NCBI GenBank assembly: GCA_902798755.1
Contig: CADBYC010000041.1
Coordinates: 1-33,062 of the forward strand
Origin: an uncultured Ruminococcus sp.
GTDB lineage: Bacteria > Bacillota > Clostridia > Oscillospirales > Acutalibacteraceae
Reading direction: 5' to 3'
DNA length: 33,062 bases
The stretch's first letter is position 1, and every line of letters starts with the position of its first letter. The notes beneath the pieces were generated by a model. The model had not been told where the DNA came from and did not search any database. It saw only the letters and a program-made list of their open reading frames with translations. Position numbers and translations under genes: made by a program. This document shows positions 9,425-18,253 of the stretch, in pieces.

Positions 9425-9646
9425 ATGATTGTTCCAATCAAACCCGAGCAAGCGGAGCGGGTAAACACCCTTGTGCGTTCTGCCTGTGCCAATTGCCAAG
9501 ACGGGTGCTGTCTGCTGCTGGATGACGGCGACAGCCACCCTTGCGTACAGTTGTTATCGGTATCGGGAATCTGCTGTCGGTATTTTCTAACCTCAGTTCT
9601 TCCTACCGATGATAAGCTGTACTCCCAAATCATCCGAATCAAATAA
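9425..9646 (+). CDS. Small cysteine-rich protein (Cys_rich_VLP domain)
   Basis: 73 aa, with AAGGAGG nine bases before the ATG. The Cys pattern 'CANCQDGCCLLLDDGDSHPCVQ....CCRYFLTSVLP' fits the Cys_rich_VLP family, small proteins found on clostridial conjugative and mobilizable elements. The clustered cysteines suggest metal binding, but the function is unknown. It is the first gene of the rightward partition/mobilization cluster and is divergent from the polymerase operon, sharing the short control region 9292-9424. Confidence 0.7.
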   Translation: MIVPIKPEQAERVNTLVRSACANCQDGCCLLLDDGDSHPCVQLLSVSGICCRYFLTSVLPTDDKLYSQIIRIK

Positions 9647-9667
9647 TTACAAAGAGAGGTTATGACT

Positions 9668-10583
9668 ATGAAATCATATGAAAACAAGTTCATTATCGGA
9701 GTCGACCACGGCTACGGTAACATCAAGACCGCAAACCATTGCTTTCAAACAGGTATTGTCGCAAGCAATACCGAGCCCATCTTCACCAAGAATATGCTTG
9801 TCTATCAAGATAAGTATTATCTGATCGGTGAAGGACACAAAGAGTTTTTACCCGACAAGGTAAAAGACGACGAATACTATCTGCTCGATTGCAATGGAGC
9901 TGAAGGACGCAAACCTGTATGAAGCAGATATCATCATCGCCGCAGGCTTGCCGCTGACATGGTCAGGCGTTCAAAAGCAACAGTTCACCGCCTATCTCAA
10001 GCAGAACAAATCTGTCACATTCACTTATAATGGGATCGACTACAACGTCGATATTTCCGGTGTGATGATCTATCCGCAGGGGTATGCCGCTATCGCTCCC
10101 TTTGCAATCTCGATGAAAGGTCTGAGCATAGTCGCAGATATCGGCAACGGTACCATGAACACACTCTATGCCGTCGACGGTAAACCGCAGAGCGGTACCC
10201 TATATACCGAAAAGTTCGGCACCTACCAATGTACGCTTGCGATCCGTGAGACCTTTATGCGTCAAACCCAAAGAGAGTTGAACGACTACATTATCGACAG
10301 CGTTCTGCGTGACGGTAAGGCAGATATCCCCGAGACCGATCTTCAACTGATTACTGCGGTAGCTGAAGAATACGTTGAGGGAATCTTCCGCCGTCTGCGA
10401 GAACACGGCTATGACGTAAATACCATGAGGCTCTTTGTGACAGGCGGCGGAGGCTGCCTGATCGAACACTTTTACAAAGGCGACACCAAGAACATCGTAT
10501 TTGTAGAGGATATCTGCGCCGCGGCAAAGGGCTATGAGTATTTGGCGGAAAAGCAGCTAATGGCGGGAAAGAGCTATGAATAA
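9668..10583 (+). pseudogene. parM: ParM/StbA-like actin ATPase, interrupted by a frameshift
   Basis: Two adjacent frames encode parts of one ParM-like segregation ATPase. The first (to 9922) has the phosphate-1 region 'IIGVDHGYGNIKTANH'. The second (from about 9890) has 'ELKDANLYEADIIIAAGLPLTW', the 'VADIGNGTMNTLYA' phosphate-2 loop and 'LFVTGGGGCLIEHFY'. The break is near 9885-9894, where the downstream frame is +1 relative to the upstream one (one extra base, or a two-base loss). Together they give about 305 residues, a normal length for the family. I prefer the ATG at 9668, eight bases after AGAGAGG. The part after the break could restart at the ATG at 9894 but would lack phosphate-1. It overlaps the ParR-like gene by 8 nt. 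A sequencing error is possible. Confidence 0.75.
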
Positions 10584-10911
10584 GAACAAAGACCGCCGCT
10601 TGACGATCCGCTTAGACCCGCAGAACGGCAGAGAGAAAGCGATTCTCTCATATCTTGATTCGCTCGACAAACGAAAGCATAAGTCGGTGAACGGTTTTGT
10701 GATCGACGCGCTGGAACACTACATTACTTTCCTTTCGGGAGGTAACGAAAAACTGCTTGAGGAGATACGACAGATTTTCCGTGAGGAAGTCCGTGTACCG
10801 TCTGCCCCTCAGCCGACACAGACGAACGAATGGAATCCTCAGCTGAGTGAAGAAGAGAGCAAGGAGAATGAGCAGAATGTACTCGATGTTCTTGACGAAA
10901 TGTTCGGGTGA
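10576..10911 (+). CDS. ParR-like centromere-binding protein
   Basis: 111 aa. A short basic N-terminal region, 'NKDRRLTIRLDPQNGREKAILSYLDSL', fits the ribbon-helix-helix ParR-like adaptors that pair with ParM. The C-terminal third is acidic and low-complexity ('SEEESKENEQNVLDVLDEMFG'), as in proteins whose tail contacts the ParM filament. Its ATG lies inside the end of the ParM-like gene (8-nt overlap). The assignment rests on this position, size and N-terminus. If parM is truly broken, this gene may be idle or serve only in autoregulation. Confidence 0.6.
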   Translation: MNKNKDRRLTIRLDPQNGREKAILSYLDSLDKRKHKSVNGFVIDALEHYITFLSGGNEKLLEEIRQIFREEVRVPSAPQPTQTNEWNPQLSEEESKENEQNVLDVLDEMFG

Positions 10912-11002
10912 CGTCAGAGTGCTGTCATTATTACAAAGAAAATATGATTCTGACGGCAAAATGACGTCATCCATTATCAGACAAAAGATAATACCACTTT
11001 TG

Positions 11003-11060
11003 CAGTATAAGACACCGAAAACCCGTCCTGAGAACAGCAGGACGGGTTTGTCTTATACTG
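11003..11060 (+). repeat. Compound hairpin upstream of the mobilization genes
   Basis: An outer perfect 11-bp stem (11003-11013 with 11050-11060) encloses a perfect 8-bp stem (11022-11029 with 11039-11046). It may end the parMR transcript or form part of the oriT/partition site. Confidence 0.65.
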
Positions 11061-11071
11061 TAGCGAGCATA

Positions 11072-11140
11072 GGCTTTGTACATACAAAGCCGGCGGGTGT
11101 ATCCCGAAAGGGGAAAATCCCCTGTCACCCCTATTTCAAA
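11072..11140 (+). other. Candidate origin of transfer (oriT)
   Basis: Directly before mobC is a 7-bp hairpin GGCTTTG/CAAAGCC (11072-11091), then a GC-rich stretch with the palindrome AGGGGA-AAA-TCCCCT at about 11109-11123. An inverted-repeat cluster just upstream of mobC-relaxase is where oriT usually lies. The nic site cannot be placed from sequence alone. Confidence 0.4.
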
Positions 11141-11156
11141 TCAAGGAGGAATTACC

Positions 11157-11465
11157 ATGCAAAGAAAACTGAGAATCAATCTTCGCGTCAGCGAGGATGA
11201 GATGAAGGTCATTTCGCGCTCGGCGAAGCGTGCAGGGCTTTCTTTATCGGCGTATCTGCGTCAGGTCGGTTGCAGTCAGCCGATCAAAAAGAAACCGGGC
11301 AAGGCTCTCAAAGACTGTTTCCAAATGGTCGGCGAGCTAAGGCAAAACTATCGTCGGGCAAGTGCCGCGTCAATGGATCGGGCGCTCGCGGATTTACAGG
11401 ACAGATTGCTCGACGCGTATCACGAGGAGGTCGAAGATGGGAACGACAAAAATCTGGGCGATTAA
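11157..11465 (+). CDS. MobC-like relaxosome accessory protein
   Basis: 102 aa. The ATG at 11157 is preceded by AAGGAGG; an upstream in-frame start would run through the hairpin region. 'RKLRINLRVSEDEMKVISRSAKRAGLSLSAYLR' (about residues 3-36) is the ribbon-helix-helix-like start typical of MobC proteins, which bind oriT and help the relaxase melt DNA. It overlaps the relaxase gene by 29 nt, as is common for mobC-mobA pairs, so the two are coupled. Confidence 0.8.
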   Translation: MQRKLRINLRVSEDEMKVISRSAKRAGLSLSAYLRQVGCSQPIKKKPGKALKDCFQMVGELRQNYRRASAASMDRALADLQDRLLDAYHEEVEDGNDKNLGD

Positions 11466-12822
11466 GGACAGCCTGTCGCGCGTGCTGGACTATGCCGCCA
11501 ATCCGCATAAGACCATCTATTCCGATCTGCGAAACGTCCTGCATTACGCAGGTGATGAAGCAAAAACCGGCGGCGCTGAAAAAGCGTGCTTTGTCACGGG
11601 TGTGAACTGCTCTGCCGTTACCGCGTTTGACGAAATGCGTTCTGTACAGGAGCGGTTTGGTAAGACGACAGGCAACGTCGCCTACCATGCTTACCAGAGC
11701 TTCAAGACCGATGAGGTCACGCCCGAGCTGTGTCATCAGATCGGCGTGGAGTTGGCGAGGAAAATGTGGGGAGACGGGTATCAGATACTCGTTGCCACCC
11801 ACTTCAATACGGGCACCTATCACAATCATTTCGTCGTAAACGCCGTCAATATGTGGGACGGCAAAAAGTTCAACTGTAATGAAGGCGTCTACTGGCGATT
11901 TCGGGCATTATCTGATGAACTGTGTAAACAGCATCAGCTGACAGTGATCGAAAATCCGAAAGGCAAGACGCCGCGCAGTATCTACTTTGCCGAAAAGAAC
12001 GGTGAGCCGACTACGTTCAATCTGATGCGGCAGGCAATCGATTATGCTGTTGATCATTCGCTGAGCTTCAAAGAGTTCAAAGCCATTATGTCCGATCAAG
12101 GCTACGTCATGAACCTCGACGAGAACCGCACCTACTGGACGATACGCTCCGTCAACAGCAAAAAGTGTGTCCGTATGGTGCGGTTGGGCGAAGAATACAG
12201 CAATCAGGAAATACAGCGACGGATTTACGATAATTCTTACCGATCCGCATGGCAACGCAATCGCGAGTATTACGCCGATCGAAAAGAAATGCGATATTTC
12301 CAACCGAAGCGCATTGTTTTCAGCGGCAGCTTTAAAAGGACAAAGAAGTATACAGGAATGTATGCTCTTTATCTTCATTACTGCTATCTGCTCGGCAAGC
12401 TGCCGAGGCATCACCAACGTAAGCCGTTGTCGCCTGAGATGAAAGAGGCTTGGCGGCACTTGGACAGGCTGTCCGATCAGGTTCGGCTGATTTCAAAGCG
12501 TGATCTGCACTCATTGGATGATGTTGGCGGCTTCGTCAAGGAGACAGATTCATCTATCCGAGAGATCGCCGCCGCTCGGCAGAAGATTTACAACAAGCTG
12601 CGGCGCTGTGATGACGACGACAAGAGAACGGAGTTACTGTCCCGCCGTGATGACTGTACCGCGCTGTTAAAACAGCTTCGCAAAGAAAAGCGGATTGCCG
12701 AGACGATCATCGAAGACAATCCGAAGATCAAAGAAAACATCCGTATCGAAACGCAGGCTCTAAACAAAGCCTACGGTTTGGATACAAAACAAAAACACTA
12801 TAAAAGGAGTTATGAACGATGA
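11437..12822 (+). CDS. MobA/VirD2-type relaxase
   Basis: 461 aa from the ATG at 11437 (GAGGAGG six bases upstream). The histidine triad motif appears as 'ATHFNTGTYHNHFVVNAV' (about 120-137), with H122, H129 and H131 as metal ligands. The N-terminal 'VLDYAANPHKT' is the usual start of the MobA/VirD2 relaxase domain in clostridial elements. The C-terminal part is basic and helical. It would nick oriT and stay bound to the 5' end for transfer by a coresident conjugation system; no type IV secretion genes are in the window, so the element is mobilizable rather than self-transmissible. Its stop overlaps the ParB-like ATG by 4 nt. Confidence 0.88.
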   Translation: MGTTKIWAIKDSLSRVLDYAANPHKTIYSDLRNVLHYAGDEAKTGGAEKACFVTGVNCSAVTAFDEMRSVQERFGKTTGNVAYHAYQSFKTDEVTPELCHQIGVELARKMWGDGYQILVATHFNTGTYHNHFVVNAVNMWDGKKFNCNEGVYWRFRALSDELCKQHQLTVIENPKGKTPRSIYFAEKNGEPTTFNLMRQAIDYAVDHSLSFKEFKAIMSDQGYVMNLDENRTYWTIRSVNSKKCVRMVRLGEEYSNQEIQRRIYDNSYRSAWQRNREYYADRKEMRYFQPKRIVFSGSFKRTKKYTGMYALYLHYCYLLGKLPRHHQRKPLSPEMKEAWRHLDRLSDQVRLISKRDLHSLDDVGGFVKETDSSIREIAAARQKIYNKLRRCDDDDKRTELLSRRDDCTALLKQLRKEKRIAETIIEDNPKIKENIRIETQALNKAYGLDTKQKHYKRSYER

Positions 12823-13673
12823 AAAATATATCCATCAACAAACTACACGAATTCAAAGACCATCCCTACAAGGTGCTCGATAACGATGAGATGAACAACC
12901 TCATCGAGAGCGTTCAGCAACAGGGTATCATGTCGCCGCTGATCGTTCGTCCTCTGGAGGGTACGACAGATGAGTATGAGATCATATCGGGACACCGCCG
13001 ATTTCGTGCGGCACAGAAGGCAGGACTCAATGAAGTTCCTGCCTTTATTCGTCCCGTCAGCCGTGACGAGGCAGCAATCATGCTGGTGGACAGCAATCTC
13101 CACCGCGAGCATATCCTGCCCTCGGAAAAGGCGTTTGCGTACAAGATGAAAATGGAGGCGATGAATAAACAGGGTCAGCGTACAGACCTTACTTCAGCGC
13201 AAGTTGCGACGAAGTACGACAGCGCAACGGAAATCGGCAAGCAATCCAACGAGAGCCGAGACACTGTATTTCGCTATATTCGCCTAACCTACCTGATTCC
13301 CGAATTGCTGGATTATGTCGATGATGACCGTATCGCATTCAGCGTGGCAGTTCCTTTATCATATCTATCGGAAGCAGATCAATACGATTTGTTGGAGATA
13401 ATGGAAGTTGAGGAGAGAACGCCTTCTCTGTCACAAGCACTAACATTGAAGAAACTCTCACAATCCGGTGACCTCGACACTGACCGTATCGCTCACATTA
13501 TATCACAAGATAAGCCCAACCAAAAGGAGAAGATTAGTTTTTCATATGAGGAGATCCGCAAGTATTTCCCCGAAAACTATTCCGTTGGAGATATTCAAAG
13601 GTACATCCTCCACCTTGTTGCGACGGACTACAACCGTCACCGTGACCGAGGGAAGGAGCGTGACAGCCGATGA
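12819..13673 (+). CDS. ParB/Spo0J-family protein
   Basis: 284 aa. The ParB nuclease-like N-terminal fold carries 'EIISGHRRFRAAQKAG' (the GHRR phosphate-binding motif) and 'DSNLHREHILPSEKAFAY'. A helix-turn-helix region follows around 'SNESRDTVFRYIRLTYLIPELLDYVD'. CTP-dependent clamp ParBs have these motifs, but no ParA neighbour is seen. On such elements the protein may regulate or stabilise rather than act in a classic ParAB system. It is coupled on both sides by ATGA overlaps to the relaxase and the TnpW-like gene. Confidence 0.85.
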   Translation: MKNISINKLHEFKDHPYKVLDNDEMNNLIESVQQQGIMSPLIVRPLEGTTDEYEIISGHRRFRAAQKAGLNEVPAFIRPVSRDEAAIMLVDSNLHREHILPSEKAFAYKMKMEAMNKQGQRTDLTSAQVATKYDSATEIGKQSNESRDTVFRYIRLTYLIPELLDYVDDDRIAFSVAVPLSYLSEADQYDLLEIMEVEERTPSLSQALTLKKLSQSGDLDTDRIAHIISQDKPNQKEKISFSYEEIRKYFPENYSVGDIQRYILHLVATDYNRHRDRGKERDSR

Positions 13674-13924
13674 GATTATTTCAATCAATGTATACGGATG
13701 ATATGGAGTATCATATCAACGGCTGTACTTTTGTGGTCACGCCTGTATTCAGACACCAAGGAAACATCAACGATGATCCTACGCTTGACAAATGCGTGAA
13801 AAAGATGTTGGAAAGCGACGTCATACCTTTGCCGACAGCGGATAACGATGATACAATGACAGCAGAAAATGTGTGTTCGGCTGCCGGAAAGGAGGACAAC
13901 AATGCAGTCGAAGAAGAAAACTAA
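13670..13924 (+). CDS. tnpW: TnpW-like small protein
   Basis: 84 aa. It starts with a 4-nt overlap on the ParB gene and overlaps the TnpX gene by 23 nt. 'EYHINGCTFVVTPVFR....LDKCVKKMLESDV' resembles the TnpW family, whose genes lie immediately before tnpX-type recombinases in clostridial transposons. The C-terminal third is acidic and variable. Its function is not established; position suggests a role in expression or control of the recombinase. Confidence 0.6.
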   Translation: MRLFQSMYTDDMEYHINGCTFVVTPVFRHQGNINDDPTLDKCVKKMLESDVIPLPTADNDDTMTAENVCSAAGKEDNNAVEEEN

Positions 13925-15629
13925 CGTTGGTATTACCGCTCTGTACTGCCGTCTGTCGCGCGACGACGGCATGGAGGGTGAGAGCAATTCTATCTCTACG
14001 CAAAAGAAGATGCTCAAACAGTTTGCCAAAGAACACAGTCTCGGCAATACCCGCTATTATGTGGATGACGGTTATACCGGAACGAACTTCAACCGTCCGG
14101 GCTTTCAGAAGATGATTGAGGATATCAACCTCGGCTATATCTCAACGGTGGTCGTCAAAGACCTTTCTCGACTCGGCAGGCGATATGATACGGTCGGCTA
14201 TTACACCGATACCTATTTTCCCGACCGTGACGTTCGCTTTATCGCTATCAATGATAACGTCGACAGCGACGAGGGCGAGAACGAAATCGCGCCGTTCAAA
14301 AACATCATCAACGAATGGTATGCTAAGGACATCAGCAAGAAGTGCCGATCATCCTACCGTATCCGTGGAAGCTCCGGCGAGCCGCTGAGTTTTGCGCCCT
14401 ATGGGTATATCAAATCTCCCGATGATCCAAAAAAGTGGATCATCGATCCCGAAGCCGCCGCTGTGGTGCGGGACATCTTCCGTATGGTGTTGGAGGGGAA
14501 GGGAAATGAAACGATTGCTCATATCCTGCAAGAGAGAAAGGTGGTTACGCCGACTTATTACTGGATACAGAAAGGAATCCGCAAAGGCGGCAAAAAGACC
14601 AATCCCGATCCGTACCGCTGGAGCTATACCACCATCGAGCACATCATCACCAAACAGGAGTATTGCGGCGATGTGATCAACTTTAAGACTTACAGCAAGT
14701 CGTATAAGAACAAGAAGCGTCTGGATAATCCCCCTGAGAAATGGGCAGTATTCAAGAATGTTCATGAGCCGATCATCGACCGTGAGACGTTTGAACTGGT
14801 GCAAAAGACGATCCATAAGAACAAGCGCCGTCATCCGAAGCCCAAGTACGGAGAGAAAAGCATCTTTGCCGATTTACTCTGCTGTGCCGATTGCGGCAGT
14901 AAGCTATGGCATCATACCAACTCCGGCAACAAGGATATCCATTTCTTTAGCTGTTCCAATTATAAAAGCGATACCCGCGGCTCCTGTGAATCCCGTCATT
15001 ATATCCGAGCGGACGCGATCGAAGAAGTTGTGAAGCAAGAATTGAGGCGATTGGCGGCATATCAGGAAAGCCATGAGGATGAGTTCGCTGAATTGCTCGC
15101 TGAGAAAACCAATGCGGATATGATCAGCGAACAGAAATATCTCGAAAGTGAATTGAACCGCATGACAGTCAGAAGCCAGACGGTAGCAGATCTGTTCGTG
15201 AAGATTTATGAGGACAACGCCACCGGTAAGCTGACAGACGAGATGTTCATGCAGCTATCTCAGAAGTATGAACTGGAGCGCATGGAGTTGAAGGATAAAA
15301 TCTTTGAGTACAAAGAGCGCCTAGCCAAGCTACACGAGATGGAGCAGAATAAGGATGATTTCATCAAAGCGATCCGCAAGTTCATGGAGATGCAGACCTT
15401 GACCGCTCCGATGCTCAGAGAGCTGATCGACCACATCGACGTATTTGAGAAAGAGGGCAGCACCAAGCACTACACCCAGCGGATCATGATCTACTATCGC
15501 TTTGTCGGATATATCGAGATCCCCTTAGAACCTCAATATGAGAACTATACCGCAGATACACGGCAGGGGGTAAAGGTCGAGTATATTCCGACAGAGATAT
15601 TCCCGACACAGCACGGCAAATCCGCCTGA
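13902..15629 (+). CDS. tnpX: TnpX-type large serine recombinase
   Basis: 575 aa from the ATG at 13902, chosen because AAAGGAGG (13888-13894) precedes it. The catalytic fold begins '[17 protein letters not shown]', giving Ser19; the arginine-rich helix is 'KDLSRLGRRYDTVGYYTDTYF'. The recombinase domain and then a zinc ribbon ('LLCCADCGSKLWHH...FFSCSNYK...GSC') follow, and a coiled coil at about 415-490. TnpX of Tn4451 both excises and inserts its element at GA-centred sites without other proteins. This is the last gene of the mobilization cluster and should mark the right end of the element. All key residues are present, so it looks active. Confidence 0.9.
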   Translation: MQSKKKTNVGITALYCRLSRDDGMEGESNSISTQKKMLKQFAKEHSLGNTRYYVDDGYTGTNFNRPGFQKMIEDINLGYISTVVVKDLSRLGRRYDTVGYYTDTYFPDRDVRFIAINDNVDSDEGENEIAPFKNIINEWYAKDISKKCRSSYRIRGSSGEPLSFAPYGYIKSPDDPKKWIIDPEAAAVVRDIFRMVLEGKGNETIAHILQERKVVTPTYYWIQKGIRKGGKKTNPDPYRWSYTTIEHIITKQEYCGDVINFKTYSKSYKNKKRLDNPPEKWAVFKNVHEPIIDRETFELVQKTIHKNKRRHPKPKYGEKSIFADLLCCADCGSKLWHHTNSGNKDIHFFSCSNYKSDTRGSCESRHYIRADAIEEVVKQELRRLAAYQESHEDEFAELLAEKTNADMISEQKYLESELNRMTVRSQTVADLFVKIYEDNATGKLTDEMFMQLSQKYELERMELKDKIFEYKERLAKLHEMEQNKDDFIKAIRKFMEMQTLTAPMLRELIDHIDVFEKEGSTKHYTQRIMIYYRFVGYIEIPLEPQYENYTADTRQGVKVEYIPTEIFPTQHGKSA

Positions 15630-15665
15630 TGGTGGAAAGCAAAAGAAATAGCACAAACAGAAAAA

Positions 15666-15693
15666 GCAGGAGCAGACCAAAATCTGCTCCTGC
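15666..15693 (-). terminator. Leftward terminator beyond tnpX
   Basis: A perfect 11-bp stem with a 6-nt loop. The T-run is on the minus strand (AAAAA at 15661-15665), so it stops leftward transcription before it enters tnpX from the 3' side; it may also act weakly rightward. Confidence 0.7.
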
Positions 15694-15714
15694 AAGGGAT
15701 AATCACAAAGAAAA

Positions 15715-15750
15715 TGAGTGTTGATAACTTAAGTCCGTTATCAACACTCA
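15715..15750 (-). terminator. Terminator of the tRNA-Arg 3' fragment (left att)
   Basis: A perfect 14-bp stem (15715-15728 with 15737-15750) with a T-rich exit on the minus strand, 3 nt past the tRNA-like 3' end. This is the usual layout of a tRNA terminator. Confidence 0.65.
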
Positions 15751-15753
15751 TAC

Positions 15754-15800
15754 TGGCGCGCTGGAAGGGACTCGAACCCCCGACCTTTTGGTTCGTAGCG
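15754..15800 (-). repeat. Left attachment core: 3' part of tRNA-Arg(ACG)
   Basis: 47 bp, identical to 26216-26262. On the minus strand it reads as the 3' end of a tRNA: anticodon loop CTACGAA (anticodon ACG), half anticodon stem CCAAA, variable loop, T-arm with TTCGAGT, acceptor strand CCAGCGC, then G and CCA. The 5' half is absent, so it is not a working tRNA gene. Together with the copy at 26216 it looks like a pair of att sites. Confidence 0.85.
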
Positions 15801-15921
15801 TGTCAAGGACGATTCCACACGGCCGTTTGACTGCTATTTAATCCGTTTGGCGCTCTTTTGTCGGAGCTTTCAGACGGAGTTTTCCTTTTGTTCCTCTTTT
15901 TCCCTTTCCGCTTTATTTTTG

Positions 15922-15945
15922 AAGTGGTCAAAATTGTGGTCAAAC
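15922..15945 (+). repeat. Tandem GTGGTCAAA arm-type repeats (left att)
   Basis: Two copies of GTGGTCAAA about 12 bp apart, starting about 123 bp right of the left core. The same doublet stands at about the same distance right of the right core. They are probable integrase arm-binding sites. I see no gene in 15630-16055 apart from these sites and the two hairpins. Confidence 0.55.
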
Positions 15946-16055
15946 TTAATCCTAACAGAAAAAACAAACTACCAGCACCGTGAAATAATTACCACGCATT
16001 ATCAAAGAAAAGGCATAAGGAATAATCCTCGGGGATTTTTTGGAATGGGAAATTA

Positions 16056-16844
16056 TCAGCAATGATCTTTGATGATTCTTTCCAGACCCGTTACGATACT
16101 GTTCAGCGCCTCTTCTGCTGTCTGCAAATCCGTAAACACAGAACGAAGCAGTATGTTAATGTTTTTCTCAAAGTCTTCGGGCAGTATCTCCGCCTTATCA
16201 ACGGCGGTCTGCAGCATGCGCTTTTCACCGGGATGGGTCATACGGTTCAGCGCGAAGATCACATCGAAACAAGTTTCCAGAAACGCCGCCGTGCGGTGGT
16301 TGACCGAGATAAGATCTCCGCGCTTCGCGGCTTTCTGGATCTGCGCGTCATAGGACGGCAGATTGCCGTGCAGCAGCCGCATACCGCGCTTGATGATATT
16401 TTGGCGCAGCTTTTCCGGATACGGTACGCTGAACCGTTCAATCAGCTTGCCGAGAGCACCTTCGCGGTCATACAGTACCCTGCATGTCAGGATGTTGTGC
16501 CATATGCAGGTGGTGTAGGCGTTAGAAGGATGACAGCCCTCCACCACATAGGTGAGCCCGTCCGCAATTTCGCTGATACTGCGGTAAAGGATATCGATAT
16601 CCACACCGTCCTTGAGCGTGCAGTCGTCCTCCAACTCCCAGAAGGCGTTTCCCTGTTCGATATAGGAGCAGTTTGTCTCAAGGATCTGTCTGCGGACGCT
16701 GTCATCCGGAACCGTGTCGCAGTAAATGTATAGGTCATAATCTGATTTTTCATCATAGCTTCCGGTCACGCGTGAGCCGCCGAGCGCGATCGCGGTTACC
16801 TCGGGCAGCCCGGCGAAGCTGTGCCACAGCCGTTCAAAGTACAT
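16056..16844 (-). CDS. Nucleotidyltransferase-fold protein (DUF4037-like)
   Basis: 262 aa, with GGGAGGAA before the ATG. The pol-beta-type nucleotidyltransferase motif is complete: 'LGGSRVTGSYDEKSDYDLYIY' contains GGS (22-24) and the metal-binding D35 and D37, with a third acid in 'DGVDIDIL' (80-86). The rest is helical and resembles the DUF4037 half seen in clostridial homologues. The family transfers nucleotides to small molecules or proteins; the substrate here is unknown and an antibiotic-modifying role should not be assumed. It is separated by only 3 nt from the GH13 gene upstream, so they are co-transcribed. Confidence 0.75.
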   Translation of the reverse strand: MYFERLWHSFAGLPEVTAIALGGSRVTGSYDEKSDYDLYIYCDTVPDDSVRRQILETNCSYIEQGNAFWELEDDCTLKDGVDIDILYRSISEIADGLTYVVEGCHPSNAYTTCIWHNILTCRVLYDREGALGKLIERFSVPYPEKLRQNIIKRGMRLLHGNLPSYDAQIQKAAKRGDLISVNHRTAAFLETCFDVIFALNRMTHPGEKRMLQTAVDKAEILPEDFEKNINILLRSVFTDLQTAEEALNSIVTGLERIIKDHC

Positions 16845-16847
16845 TTC

Positions 16848-18230
16848 TTATTCCTCCCTTATCAGAATGATCGGATTGCCGTGACAGGAAACGCCGCCGC
16901 GGAACACCTCGACCTTCTCGCCGCCGATCAGGTTATCGTACACGCCGTCGGGGAAGTCGACCTCCACATATCCCGCGCCGCCTTTGACGGTGAACACGCC
17001 GATCGCCCTTCTGCCGTCCTTCTCATGCGCCGCGATGAGGAACCTGTCCTCCTGCGCCTTGACGGTGTAAACGCTGTCGGTGAAGAGCGGATCGCGCTTG
17101 ATGCCCGCGAGCTTTTGCATCAGCGACCGCAGCTCCTGCTCCGCGCCCTCTCTTTGAACAGCCGTCGCGGTCACTCCGTCGCCGTCCGGGACAGCTTCGA
17201 CCGCATAAGCCTGCGCTCTCAGACGGATATCGTTCTCGTCCTCTGAAAATACGTCGTCCTTATCGAACAGACTCGGCGTATGCTCCGCGCCGTATTCCTG
17301 ACCCGCATAGACCAGCGTCAAGCCCTTCTGGAAGAAGCTGAACGCCGTCCAGTTCACCAGAGCATTTTCGTCGGGAATGAGGAACGCCGCCCGCGTCTGG
17401 TCGTGATTCTCCAGAAAACGAAGCTTCACGAAATTCTCGGGATAGATGTATTCCTGCCGCTCGATCGCCTCGGCATACGCCGCGAGCGTGCCCTTACCCG
17501 CGAGGTAAGCGCGGAACTTCTCATACACATCGTAGTCGTAGCAGAGATCGAACGCCTGATAGATCTCGCTGTCGGAAAGCGCCGTGATCCCGCGCCCGCG
17601 CATATAGGTGATGAAGCCCGGCTCCACGCTCTCGCTCAGCCAGATGCAACCCGGGCGCACCGTCTCGACCTCCGCGCGCGCCTTGAGCCAGAATTCCAGC
17701 GGGATCAGCGGAGCTACGTCACAGCGGAAGCCGTCCACGATCTCAGCCCACATCTTCAGCGTCTCGATCTGATAGTCCCATAAATCCCTGTTGCCGTAGT
17801 CGAGGTCGATGATATCCGTCCAGTCGCCCACGCGGTTGCCGAAGCTTCCGTCCTCCTTATGATAGAACCATTCCGGGTGCTCCTTGCTCAAAAGAGAGTC
17901 GGGCGAGGTGTGGTTGTACACCACGTCGATGATACACTTCATTCCGCGCGCGTGGATCTCTTTTACCAGCGACTTGAAGTCCTCCATCGTCCCGAATTCC
18001 AGGTTGACGGCGCGGTAATCGCTGATGGCGTAGGGCGAGCCGAGCGAGCCCTTGCGCTTGACCGTACCGATCGGGTGAATGGGCATCAGCCAAATGATAT
18101 CCGTGCCCAGCGCCTTGATCTCGTCGAGCCGTTCCTCCACCTTTTTGAACGTGCCTTCGGGTGAGTAATTGCGGACGAATACCTGATACATCATCTGATT
18201 TCTGAGCGCCTTGGATGTTGCTTTCGCCAT
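16848..18230 (-). CDS. Intracellular GH13 alpha-amylase/glucosidase-family hydrolase
   Basis: 460 aa, with AAAGGAGG before the ATG and no signal peptide, so cytoplasmic. The four GH13 regions are intact: 'DVVYNH' (102-107), 'GFRCDVAPLIP' with nucleophile D171, 'WLSESVEP' with acid/base E200, and 'FLENHDQ' with D277. The (beta/alpha)8 barrel is followed by a C-terminal beta domain ending 'NPIILIREE'. It is shorter than most secreted amylases and fits the intracellular oligosaccharide-cleaving group. It is divergent from a sugar ABC importer, so it probably cuts the imported maltooligosaccharide or a related alpha-glucan fragment. The exact bond and substrate cannot be read from sequence. Confidence 0.88.
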   Translation of the reverse strand: MAKATSKALRNQMMYQVFVRNYSPEGTFKKVEERLDEIKALGTDIIWLMPIHPIGTVKRKGSLGSPYAISDYRAVNLEFGTMEDFKSLVKEIHARGMKCIIDVVYNHTSPDSLLSKEHPEWFYHKEDGSFGNRVGDWTDIIDLDYGNRDLWDYQIETLKMWAEIVDGFRCDVAPLIPLEFWLKARAEVETVRPGCIWLSESVEPGFITYMRGRGITALSDSEIYQAFDLCYDYDVYEKFRAYLAGKGTLAAYAEAIERQEYIYPENFVKLRFLENHDQTRAAFLIPDENALVNWTAFSFFQKGLTLVYAGQEYGAEHTPSLFDKDDVFSEDENDIRLRAQAYAVEAVPDGDGVTATAVQREGAEQELRSLMQKLAGIKRDPLFTDSVYTVKAQEDRFLIAAHEKDGRRAIGVFTVKGGAGYVEVDFPDGVYDNLIGGEKVEVFRGGVSCHGNPIILIREE

Positions 18231-18253
18231 GTTGATTCCTCCTTTACGGTTCT

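Noticed and set aside
15754-15800. Complete tRNA-Arg gene
   Set aside because: Only anticodon loop to CCA is present; the D arm and 5' acceptor strand are missing at both copies.
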